Origin: JBLHLB01 sp047618505
Lineage (GTDB): Bacteria > Planctomycetota > UBA1135 > GCA-002686595
Length of the DNA: 21,712 nucleotides
Reading direction: 5' to 3'
NCBI GenBank assembly: GCA_047618505.1
Contig: JBLHLB010000029.1
Coordinates: forward strand, 1 to 21,712
Numbering within the stretch: the first letter of the stretch is position 1; each line of letters starts with the position of its first letter. The position numbers and the translations under genes were made by a program. Shown here in pieces: positions 5,954 through 13,393 of this stretch. The notes under the pieces were generated by a model. That model did not search any database and was not told where the DNA came from. It saw only the letters and a list, made by a program, of their open reading frames with translations.

Positions 5954-7252
5954 TCACACGCTGGCGAGTTCGGGGGTCCTGGGGATGACCTGAGTGCGTT
6001 CCGGGCCGACCGAAAGCAGCACGATCGGCACACCGACCTGCTCCTCCACCCACTCCACGTAGGCTCGCGCAGCCTGGGGCAGATCCCCATATTCACGTAC
6101 GCCGGTGATGTCTTCTTGCCAACCCTCATGCTTCTGGAAGTTCGGCTGAACAGCGGCAAGCTCGGCGGCGGATCCCGGGTAGTCCCGGTGCTCCACTCCG
6201 TTGATCGTGTAGGAGGTCGCGACCTGAATCTCGGAGAAGGCCGAGAGCACGTCGAGGTTCGTCATGACCCAGCCATCCGCGCCGTTCAGCTCGAGGGAGT
6301 AGCGCATGGCCACCGCATCGAACCATCCACAGCGACGCGGGCGCCCCGTGGTGGCTCCGTACTCGTTGCCCTCATCGCGCAGGCGAGTCCCGTCCATGCC
6401 ATGGTCTTCGGTCGGAAAAGGCCCTTCACCGACTCGCGTGCAGTAGGCCTTGGCAATGCCGTAGGCACGCTCGACTTTGTTCGGCGGAAAGCCGACCCCT
6501 GCCGCGATCCCCGCAACACCGGTGGAGGAACTGGTAACAAAGGGATAGGTACCGTGATCCAAATCAAGCAAAGCCCCCTGGGCTCCTTCGAAGAGGATCT
6601 CTCGCCCGGCAGCATAGGCCGCACGCACCTCTCGACCTGTGTCGCAAACGAAGGGAGCCAGACGCTCTCCGAGTTTCACGTAGCGCTCAAATTCCTGCTC
6701 GAAGTCGATGGGCGCTTCGCCGTGCACCTTCTCGATCAGGGCGTTCTTTTCGGCCAGGCTCGCGCGCAAGCGCGAACGCAACACATCGGCGTCCAAGAGA
6801 TCGCCGATACGCAGACCGGTTCGTGCCGCCTTGTCCGCATAGCACGGTCCGATCCCACGCCCGGTCGTCCCGATACGCCCTTCTCCGCGCCACCTCTCCG
6901 ACAGGTTGTCGATTGTCTTGTGGTGTTGAAAGATCACGTGGGCCGAGGCGGAAATGCGCAGGGCACTGGAGTCGACCTTCACGCCGCGCGCTTCCAGACC
7001 ATCGAGCTCCTCGAGAACGACAACCGGATCGATGGCGACGCCGTTGCCAATCACGTTGACGCGACCCGGGTGCAGAATGCCCGAGGGGATCAGGTGCAGG
7101 ACGTACTTCTCGCCCCCCACGATCACGGTGTGACCCGCGTTGGCACCTCCTTGATAACGCACGACGTAATCCGCCTTGGCCGCCAGGAGATCGATGATCT
7201 TTCCTTTGCCTTCATCGCCCCATTGGGCACCAAAGACGCTGAGGGTGGGCAT
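5954..7252 (-). CDS. purA: Adenylosuccinate synthetase
   Basis: From the ATG at 7252 this is 432 residues, the same length as the E. coli enzyme. It catalyses the GTP-dependent joining of IMP and aspartate, the first committed step to AMP. The P-loop-like start FGAQWGDEGKGK includes Asp13, and NAGHT includes His41, the two catalytic residues at their usual numbers. GTTGRGIGP, FEGAQGALLDLDHGTYPFVTSS and ATTGRPRRCGWFDAVA are also clear. The frame extends upstream to 7378, but those 42 residues are basic and not conserved, so I did not use them. It has gaps of about 170 bp on both sides and may be transcribed alone or with the hyuB unit. Confidence 0.96.
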   Translation of the reverse strand: MPTLSVFGAQWGDEGKGKIIDLLAAKADYVVRYQGGANAGHTVIVGGEKYVLHLIPSGILHPGRVNVIGNGVAIDPVVVLEELDGLEARGVKVDSSALRISASAHVIFQHHKTIDNLSERWRGEGRIGTTGRGIGPCYADKAARTGLRIGDLLDADVLRSRLRASLAEKNALIEKVHGEAPIDFEQEFERYVKLGERLAPFVCDTGREVRAAYAAGREILFEGAQGALLDLDHGTYPFVTSSSTGVAGIAAGVGFPPNKVERAYGIAKAYCTRVGEGPFPTEDHGMDGTRLRDEGNEYGATTGRPRRCGWFDAVAMRYSLELNGADGWVMTNLDVLSAFSEIQVATSYTINGVEHRDYPGSAAELAAVQPNFQKHEGWQEDITGVREYGDLPQAARAYVEWVEEQVGVPIVLLSVGPERTQVIPRTPELASV

Positions 7253-7360
7253 AGCTTTGACTCGAGAGGGCCGGCGACGCATCGGCGCCACGGGCAGGTA
7301 GGAAACGGAAATGGTCTCGTCGCCGACCAAGGCGAACGAAGGGCGGGGGATTGTCTCCGG

Positions 7361-7402
7361 GCTGACGCGCGCGGACAAGCACCGCGGCCATCAAGCGTCA
7401 GC
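7361..7402. repeat. Long hairpin in the hyuB-purA gap
   Basis: GCTGACGC (7361-7368) pairs perfectly with GCGTCAGC (7395-7402). Inside, CGCGG (7370-7374) pairs with CCGCG (7382-7386) around a 7-nt loop. It lies between the hyuB stop and the purA start. No T-run follows on the minus strand, so it may be a purA leader structure or a transcript-end protecting hairpin rather than an intrinsic terminator. Confidence 0.45.
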
Positions 7403-7421
7403 TCTGACTGTTTTGGAGACC

Positions 7422-9167
7422 CTAAGAAAGCAGGGAATCGTCGCCCCAACCCCCACCGCCGGGGGTTTCAAAGCGCAGCTCTGCCCCCACTTCCACATCC
7501 CTGACCGCCGTCCCCGGCAGCTGGGTCCAGGGTCCGCCCGGCTTCAGGCGCAGGCGTGCCCGCCCTGGCTTGCCTGCCAGCCCCCCCCTGAGGCCCCAGG
7601 GGCCCCTGCGTTGTCGGTCGGAGATGCGCGCCAGGTGCGCAGGCGCAAGGAACCTCAGGTGGCGCGTGACGCCATCCCCGCCGGGGTGACGCCCTGCACC
7701 GCCGGAGCCACGCCGCACCCCCTGCGCCAGGACGCGTACAGGGTGCGCCAGCTCGAGCTCCTCAATGGGTGTGTTGCGCGTGTTGGTCATGTGGGTCTGG
7801 AGCGCATGGGCCCCTGGCCCCCCGGGTCCGCCTCCGGCCCCGCCAGCATTGGTCTCGTAGTAGGCATATGCCTGCCCCGTGCCGGGATCGAGTCCGCCGA
7901 CGGTGATATTGGACATGGTTCCCGCGCTAGCGGCGGGCACGCGCTCCGGTAGCACCTGGGCCAGTGCGCCAAAAATCACATCGCAGAGACGCTGGCTGGT
8001 CTCAACATTTCCGGCGGCGACTCCGGCTGGGTACTCGGCGTCCACGAGACTTCCTGATCGCGTGAGGATGTCCACCGGTCGCAAAACACCGCCGTTGGTG
8101 GGAGTGCCCTCGGGCAAAAAGAGTCGCAGGGCATAACTCACCGCAGCCACGGTCACGGCTCGGGTCGCGTTCAGCCCCCCGGCGACCTGGTCGTCGGTCT
8201 CGGTGAAGTCGAACACGAGGCGCTTGCCGCCAGCGCGCAAGCGGAGGCGAATCCAAGCGTCGTTGGATAATCCTTGGTCGGAGGCACCAGCCGGCGTCCC
8301 AAGCTCGACCGCGTCCTCGAAGCGCACTTCGCCACTGCCCACCCCGCCACTGAGGATCCCGCGAACCAGTGCCTGGGTCAGGCGCTCGGTCCAGCGCAGA
8401 AGTCCATCGGCGTAGCGCTCAAGAGTCGCCGCACCATGCTCTTCGGCCATTGCCAAGAGTCGTGCTTCACCGACACGATTCGCCGACCACTGGGCCAGCA
8501 GATCGCCCTCGCGTTCGTGGGGCACGCGCATGTTTGCCAAGATCACGCCCAGCAGTTCACGATCGATCTCACCCCCCTTGACCAAACGTATCGGTGGCAG
8601 GCGCAGGCCTTCGCCGTGGACGTCAAGGGCCGGTGCCATAGAGCCAGGCGCGGCTCCGCCCACATCGGCGTGGTGGGCGCGGTTGGCGACATAGAAGCGC
8701 GGGGTCTTCTCACCTGAAATGAAGACCGGTGAGACAATCGACAGATCCGGCAGGTGGGTCCCGCCGTTGTAGGGATCGTTCAACACGACGGCATCCCCGG
8801 GCTCCATCGGGGTAGCTTTAATGGCCGCTGCAACGCTCAGTGGCGTTGCTCCCAGGTGCACCGGCAGGTGCGCCGCCTGGCCGATCATGCGTCCCCTTGA
8901 ATCGAAGAGGGCACAGGAAAGGTCGCGCCGCTCTCGCACGTTCGGCGAGAAGGAGGAGCGCATTAGGGCCGCCCCCATCTCCTCACAGACACTCGCGAAG
9001 AGATGCTGGAACACATCGAGCCGAACGGGATCGAAGCTGCCCTGCCTCTGCGTGGCGCTCTGCTTGGCGTCGGACTTGGCCCGTCTATTGGAACGAGTCC
9101 GCGCAGTTGAGTTGGCCCTCGCCCTGGATTGGGACTGGGACCCGGATCGGGGCGAAGAACGTGTCAT
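7422..9167 (-). CDS. hyuB: HyuB-type hydantoinase B / 5-oxoprolinase subunit
   Basis: This 581-residue protein belongs to the hydantoinase B/oxoprolinase family. Diagnostic stretches are ALMRSSFSPNVRERRDLSCA, VVLNDPYNGGTHLPDLSIV, ANRAHHADVGGAAPGSM and ANMRVPHEREGDL. A Gly-rich NAGGAGGGPGGPGAHALQTH leads to a C-terminal GGGGWG. These enzymes hydrolyse 5-oxoproline or N-methylhydantoin with ATP, normally together with a HyuA subunit, which is not next to it here. The true substrate is unknown. The ATG at 9167 overlaps the TGA of the GspK-like gene (ATGA, 9164-9167), so I preferred it to the upstream extension to 9284. The first 42 residues are a Ser/Arg/Gln-rich, probably disordered tail, unusual for the family. 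An operon with secretion genes is unexpected. Confidence 0.9.
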   Translation of the reverse strand: MTRSSPRSGSQSQSRARANSTARTRSNRRAKSDAKQSATQRQGSFDPVRLDVFQHLFASVCEEMGAALMRSSFSPNVRERRDLSCALFDSRGRMIGQAAHLPVHLGATPLSVAAAIKATPMEPGDAVVLNDPYNGGTHLPDLSIVSPVFISGEKTPRFYVANRAHHADVGGAAPGSMAPALDVHGEGLRLPPIRLVKGGEIDRELLGVILANMRVPHEREGDLLAQWSANRVGEARLLAMAEEHGAATLERYADGLLRWTERLTQALVRGILSGGVGSGEVRFEDAVELGTPAGASDQGLSNDAWIRLRLRAGGKRLVFDFTETDDQVAGGLNATRAVTVAAVSYALRLFLPEGTPTNGGVLRPVDILTRSGSLVDAEYPAGVAAGNVETSQRLCDVIFGALAQVLPERVPAASAGTMSNITVGGLDPGTGQAYAYYETNAGGAGGGPGGPGAHALQTHMTNTRNTPIEELELAHPVRVLAQGVRRGSGGAGRHPGGDGVTRHLRFLAPAHLARISDRQRRGPWGLRGGLAGKPGRARLRLKPGGPWTQLPGTAVRDVEVGAELRFETPGGGGWGDDSLLS

Positions 9168-10675
9168 CGGTCGGGCAGTTCGTCCGGCGGAAAGTCGAGC
9201 ACTTCGTAGGGCACGTAATCGAGCACTTCCCAGCGCACCAGGGGCACAATGTCGACCGTCCCATCCCCAAGATCGCGGCGCCACACAACGGCACGCACGG
9301 TACGCAACAGGCCTATCCCCTCGGCTTCTTCGTTCTCGGTCTCTTCCCGAGTGGGCAGCCGATTCGTGTACTCCTGCTCGCCCGTTGGCTTGTAGGCCGT
9401 CAGGAAGATGGAGAAGACTTGGCTCTGAACCGTGAGCATGCCTTCAATCTCAGCCTGAACCAGGGGGTCGAGATCGTTCCAAGTGTCGGTCTCCGCCAAC
9501 TCCGTTAGGGCATCAAAGACATTCGTGTTGAAGATCTCCTCCCCGAATTCATCGAGGGGGATGTCCTCTTCTGGATCTTCCTCTGACTCATCTCGCTCGT
9601 TGCGGTAACGCAAAACACTCTCCCACAGGTCGTAGGGAACGTCGCGCTCGTCCAAGAGACCAGCAAGGACAGCGATCGGCGCCGTGTTCACGTTCACAAG
9701 TCCGCTGGGGCCCTCGCCCGCACCCGCGGCAGGGTCTGTACCGCCTGCTGCATCACTCCCATCCCCCAGGCTGTCGGGAAGATCGGCGCTTCCGTCCTCT
9801 GGAGAGCCCCCGATCTCGGGAGCAGCACCGGGACCTGCGGCGCCATTGCCCAGATCTTGCGCTGTCGTCAGGCTGGACCAAACGGTCAGGAAACTCCCAA
9901 GGGAGTGAACGACTTCGCCACGCTCATCCAGGTAGTCGCGAAAGTAGTCCTCCTCGAAGAGTAGGGGTTCAATGGCAACCAGCTCGCGCAGTGAAGAGAG
10001 CATGCTGCGCTCTTCGTTTTCTTCGTCGTCCGTCATCAAGATGGGCTGGGGCAACACTTCGTTGGTGCGACGCTCAAGGACCTCACGGATCTTCTCGGCC
10101 ATGCTGCGCGCGCGTCCGGAGTCGATCTCCTCATCGGTTCCCTTACGGCTCAACTCGATGATCCGCGCCAGCCGCTCAAAAGCGCGCTCGGCCTCGTCAT
10201 CGTCCTCGACCAAGAGGCCGAGAAGGTTGAACTTGGAGTCCTCGTCCTGAATCAGAACGCGCACACGAATGTCGTCCATCACAGAGAAGTCCTGGCGGTT
10301 GACGCCCCACCAATCATCCATGTGACTATCGGACGGTCCCCCTCCCTCTTCACCCCCGCCCAGTGCCGCTCCGGGATCGGCACCGAGCCCGCCCAGGCCG
10401 CCTGCACCTTCGCCCCCTTCCTCACCGGAACTCGCGTCAGCTTCCCCGTCCGCCTTCAGATTGTCGAAGACCGACATCAGGGTCGACTCGATGGCCAAGT
10501 CCATGGCCCCTAGGGTCTGCTCGTTGCGTACGACCCGCGCAGAGGTCTTGGTCGAATAGTCGATCTGCTGGAGGATCAGGATCAGAACCAGCAACACCAG
10601 GAAAGAGAGCAGGAGGACGACGCCTCGGCGCTCGGGAGCTGCGCGCTGGGCGCGCTGAGATGCATGGAGGAGCAT
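9164..10675 (-). CDS. gspK: GspK-like minor pseudopilin of a type II secretion system
   Basis: This 503-residue protein has a prepilin-type N terminus: a basic stretch ending ERRG, then a hydrophobic helix (about 19-38), with probable prepilin-peptidase cleavage after Gly18. IQDEDSKFNLLGLL (142-155) and GLVNVNTAPIAVLAGLL match the conserved GspK blocks around the helical insert domain. In T2SS, GspK caps the pseudopilus tip with GspI and GspJ. Two acidic Gly-rich low-complexity inserts (about 76-117 and 270-320) make it longer than usual. ATG 10675 is the only reasonable start; no clear Shine-Dalgarno is visible. It follows a secretin gene by 87 bp, overlaps hyuB by 4 bp, and has no gspGHIJ nearby. 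Confidence 0.8.
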   Translation of the reverse strand: MLLHASQRAQRAAPERRGVVLLLSFLVLLVLILILQQIDYSTKTSARVVRNEQTLGAMDLAIESTLMSVFDNLKADGEADASSGEEGGEGAGGLGGLGADPGAALGGGEEGGGPSDSHMDDWWGVNRQDFSVMDDIRVRVLIQDEDSKFNLLGLLVEDDDEAERAFERLARIIELSRKGTDEEIDSGRARSMAEKIREVLERRTNEVLPQPILMTDDEENEERSMLSSLRELVAIEPLLFEEDYFRDYLDERGEVVHSLGSFLTVWSSLTTAQDLGNGAAGPGAAPEIGGSPEDGSADLPDSLGDGSDAAGGTDPAAGAGEGPSGLVNVNTAPIAVLAGLLDERDVPYDLWESVLRYRNERDESEEDPEEDIPLDEFGEEIFNTNVFDALTELAETDTWNDLDPLVQAEIEGMLTVQSQVFSIFLTAYKPTGEQEYTNRLPTREETENEEAEGIGLLRTVRAVVWRRDLGDGTVDIVPLVRWEVLDYVPYEVLDFPPDELPDR

Positions 10676-10694
10676 GGTAGGTGGGGACGACTGG

Positions 10695-10718
10695 GGCGCC
10701 CGTCTATTCCCGGGCGTC
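10695..10718. repeat. Short GC hairpin between the secretin and gspK genes
   Basis: CGCCCG (10697-10702) pairs with CGGGCG (10711-10716), extended by a G-T and a G-C pair, with an 8-nt loop. It lies in the 87-bp spacer and lacks a T-run. It could set the relative stability of the two mRNA parts; a chance GC hairpin is also possible. Confidence 0.25.
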
Positions 10719-10762
10719 GATGCGCCTCCCCATGGTAGCGGCCCAGGGGCCCGCCTACGCCC

Positions 10763-12247
10763 TCAGAAGTTGATAGCCATGTCCCCACGCTGCACGATGC
10801 GCGGGCTGATGGCGAAGATCACGTGCTGACGCTCGACCCTGTCGCTGTGGTTCCGGAAGAAGAAGCCTATCAGGGGGATGTCCCCCAGGATCGGCACCTT
10901 GCTCTGGGACCTGATCGTACTTTCCTGGGTCAACCCACCGATCAGGAGGGTCTGGCCGGGCTCCATGTAGACCAGGGATTTAGCACTCCTCGTGGCGATG
11001 ATCGGCGCCTGAATGGCGTTGCCCGCGGAAGGCGTAAAGGTCGCCTGGAAGCCCACGGTCTGGGAGCCTTCCAGTTGGACGTCCAAGGCCAGGGTGTGGG
11101 CCCCGACAATGCGCGGCGCGATGTAGAGCTTGACGCCCGTGTCGATGTAGGTATTGGCCGTGGAGAAGCTGCCGCTGTCGGTGATGCTCTTGACCTCCAA
11201 CACAGGGGTGCGGGTCGTGCTCTCCAGGCGCGCCACGCCACCGGCTCTCACCACCGTCTTCGGGCGCGATTCGATCGAGACGTTCTGCCAGCTCTGGACC
11301 GCCTCAATGATGGCGTTGAATGTCACGCCATCCTGGATCGCGCCGAGAGTTAGGAGCGACTCTGTCGGGTCCACGTTGTTGCCGAGATTGAAGTCGAAGG
11401 CCCGCACGAAGTTCATCGAGCCAAACTGGAAGATCGGCAGACCGTCGGGCGAACGGATGCCAATGTCAGTGCTATCGATCTCAGAGATCTCGATGATCTT
11501 GGCCTCGAGCTCGATCTGGGGCACCTGACCGAAGAGGTCGATGAAGCTCTCGAACTCAGACAAGTTGTAGGGAGTCGCGGTGACCACGATGGCGTCGCCG
11601 AGGATGACGGGCTTCGGCGCCGCGACCTCGGGTGCCGTGAGCACGGTATAGGTCTCGGTATCCCAACCCACGAGGATCTCGTAGTAGACGACGTCGGGAT
11701 CATGGGGCGGGCGCTGTGTAACGCTCACGGTAGATCCTTCGGCCTGGGGAACAGCCGCAGGCAGCGGGCGCAAGGCAAAGGAGAAAGGCTCCAACGCGTT
11801 GATTAGCTCCACGACCTTGTCCGCCTTCGTCGGGGGCATCTGGTAGATCTTGGAGACGAAGCGCACGCCGTCTGCGCGGTCCTGCACGACGATGCGCTCG
11901 CCGAATTGGATGTAGGGATTGATCTCCTGTTCCGCACCCTCAAACGAATCCTCGAACGAATCCTCCTGGGCATCCAGGAGAGGCTCGATTTCGGCAATGC
12001 TTGGGACCTCAAGATCGCGCGGATCTCTCCCGCTCAAGGGTGCCCCGCTGTTGGCCTCGGTGCCATAGACAGGCTGTGCGTCGACAGCCAAGAGCTTCCC
12101 GAACTCCGACGCGCTGCCCTCATAACCAGGCTGGGGCGCGAGACAGGCGGCCAACAACAACAGGGGCGCCGCAGTTACGAGGAACCCTGCCCGCGTCGAT
12201 GAAACGGAGCGACTCTGGCCGTGGGAACTCGAGGTGGGAAACTTCAT
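10763..12247 (-). CDS. Lipoprotein secretin (GspD/PilQ family)
   Basis: From ATG 12247 this is a 494-residue outer-membrane secretin. A signal sequence ends in the lipobox LLLLAAC, with the lipidated Cys at residue 35. The middle region (DAIVVTATPYNLSEFESFIDLFGQ) is an N-domain, followed by QIELEAKIIEISEID, which opens the secretin core. Near the C terminus are the hallmark LLIGGLTQES and KVPILGDIPLIGFFFRN. Secretins form the large outer-membrane ring that exports folded proteins or pili. It is shorter than a full GspD and seems to have fewer N-domains. The lipobox means it may target itself without a pilotin. The frame opens upstream to 12304, and an ATG at 12298 with AGGA six nucleotides away is an alternative start. 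The downstream gspK neighbour supports a T2SS-like role. Confidence 0.88.
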   Translation of the reverse strand: MKFPTSSSHGQSRSVSSTRAGFLVTAAPLLLLAACLAPQPGYEGSASEFGKLLAVDAQPVYGTEANSGAPLSGRDPRDLEVPSIAEIEPLLDAQEDSFEDSFEGAEQEINPYIQFGERIVVQDRADGVRFVSKIYQMPPTKADKVVELINALEPFSFALRPLPAAVPQAEGSTVSVTQRPPHDPDVVYYEILVGWDTETYTVLTAPEVAAPKPVILGDAIVVTATPYNLSEFESFIDLFGQVPQIELEAKIIEISEIDSTDIGIRSPDGLPIFQFGSMNFVRAFDFNLGNNVDPTESLLTLGAIQDGVTFNAIIEAVQSWQNVSIESRPKTVVRAGGVARLESTTRTPVLEVKSITDSGSFSTANTYIDTGVKLYIAPRIVGAHTLALDVQLEGSQTVGFQATFTPSAGNAIQAPIIATRSAKSLVYMEPGQTLLIGGLTQESTIRSQSKVPILGDIPLIGFFFRNHSDRVERQHVIFAISPRIVQRGDMAINF

Positions 12248-12415
12248 GGTCGAATCGGGGCCGCCAACTCGCTTTGCAGAGAGCCCCAGGAGAAGCATCG
12301 ACATCCTGGATCAAAAAGACAATCCCAGAATCAAACAGGCCAGCCACGTCACCGCGACTCCTGGATCCCACGCCGCAATTACGACGCAGGTCTCAGCTGC
12401 CAAAGTCCATGCCGG

Positions 12416-12431
12416 ACCCCACCATTGGGGT
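12416..12431. repeat. Hairpin after the exported-protein gene
   Basis: ACCCCA (12416-12421) pairs with TGGGGT (12426-12431) around CCAT. It lies 15 bp beyond the stop of the exported-protein gene on the minus strand. No T-run follows, so it is at best a weak transcript-end structure before the secretin gene. Confidence 0.3.
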
Positions 12432-12445
12432 GCCAGATACGGAAC

Positions 12446-12976
12446 TTAGTTTAGCTCAGCGCGGACGTCGCTAGTGACGTCGGGCACCGATCGCTTGTCG
12501 CTGTGGGCGATCTCTTTCCAGATCCCACAGAAGCCACCGCGACTGCGAATGATCTGGCAGGACTTGGTAATCAAGCGCGCCGCTTCCTGGCGCAGAATTC
12601 TGCCCTGGGCCGAATCCGGATCGATCCCGTCCTTCTTGATCCGCTTCATTTGCGGGGTTGCCGCCAGCAGATCGGGGTAGTCCACCTGGCCTGGATTCGA
12701 GACCTTGCGCAGGTCCTCGATGCCACAGATGTTGTCCGATGTGTTCCCGCGCCAACCAGCGACGAAGGCTTCAACACCGAAGATGGACGGGGGAGTGGTC
12801 GCGGGGGCCATGCTCGGCGATTTGAGCACGGTGGGGATATCAAAGAAGGCGGCACTACCTGCCTGCAGATATCCATCCCCTAGGGGTGCTTGGCAAGCAC
12901 CGTCAAAACCCCCCCACGGGGTGCCACCGGCGAGGAGCGCGGTTAGGGCAACAATAAGGTTCCGTTTGTGGAGCAT
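12446..12976 (-). CDS. Small exported protein of unknown function
   Basis: This 176-residue protein starts at ATG 12976, giving an N terminus (MLHKRNLIVALTALLAGG) that looks like a Sec signal peptide; cleavage is plausible near residues 25-30. A TTG start at 12997 would add seven residues. The mature part contains NPGQVDYPDLLAATPQMKRI and a basic, cysteine-containing C-terminal half with ITKSCQIIRSRGGFCGIWKEI. It has few cysteines, arranged as if they could form disulphides. I do not recognise a family. It precedes the secretin and gspK genes on the same strand, so it may be a substrate or periplasmic accessory of that system; this is inference from position only. Confidence 0.7.
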   Translation of the reverse strand: MLHKRNLIVALTALLAGGTPWGGFDGACQAPLGDGYLQAGSAAFFDIPTVLKSPSMAPATTPPSIFGVEAFVAGWRGNTSDNICGIEDLRKVSNPGQVDYPDLLAATPQMKRIKKDGIDPDSAQGRILRQEAARLITKSCQIIRSRGGFCGIWKEIAHSDKRSVPDVTSDVRAELN

Positions 12977-13300
12977 CCTGGGCGCAATTATTGGCAAACC
13001 GCTCGTAGCGGTGGGCCTGGGCGAATCGCGGAGACAGAGCTCCGGGTGGGTGCACAGGCCAAAAAAAGGGAATGGCGACCGAAGGGATGGGGGATTCGGA
13101 CTGGCGCGTGGATGCAGGCTGACTTCCCCCTAGAGGTCCACCAACCGACGTATCGACACCCGACGCTTGGGGACTAGCGTAGAAACTGAGCCTCAGTTGT
13201 CCCGTAAGGGCCAGCCCCATCTCCCTAACCCTTTGGAAAACAAGGGGTTAGGGCATGAGAAAAACCTAACCGCAGCCCCGCCCGGACCAGAGACATACAC
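12977..13300. other. Intergenic region upstream of the exported-protein gene
   Basis: No credible gene lies between the exported-protein start and the pnp terminator. Visible elements are ACCGCT/AGCGGT (12998-13003 with 13007-13012), an AAAAAAA run at about 13062-13068, and AACTGA/TCAGTT (13184-13189 with 13193-13198). The larger hairpin at 13223-13253 is listed separately. The promoter for the exported-protein/secretin unit should be here, but I could not point to a good -35/-10 pair. Confidence 0.5.
13223..13253. repeat. 13-bp hairpin carrying a CCCTAACCC motif
   Basis: CCCTAACCCTTTG (13223-13235) pairs with CAAGGGGTTAGGG (13241-13253) with one G-T wobble, around a GAAAA loop. CCTAACC recurs alone near 13265-13271. 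There is no useful T-run on either strand. It could be an operator, a leader structure or a backup transcription stop between pnp and the next gene. Confidence 0.45.
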
Positions 13301-13353
13301 AAAAGCGGCCCCGAATCTTGCCCGGGGGTTAGCCAGGGGAGATTCGGGGCCGC
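13301..13353 (-). terminator. Intrinsic terminator of pnp
   Basis: On the minus strand GCGGCCCCGAATCT (13353-13340) pairs perfectly with AGATTCGGGGCCGC (13318-13305), 14 bp with a 21-nt loop. TTTTGTGT follows at 13304-13297. It begins 41 bp after the pnp stop codon and has all the features of a strong rho-independent terminator. Confidence 0.93.
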
Positions 13354-13393
13354 TCGTAGAACTGACGATACCCCGGCGAGGGGGCGCGTCGAA

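Noticed and set aside
7253..7378. 42-residue N-terminal extension of purA
   Set aside because: It is not conserved and is compositionally unlike the enzyme. The ATG at 7252 gives the standard length and residue numbering.
5663..7504. 613-codon open frame on the plus strand
   Set aside because: It is antisense to purA and uppS, both full length with catalytic motifs. It is a codon-bias shadow.
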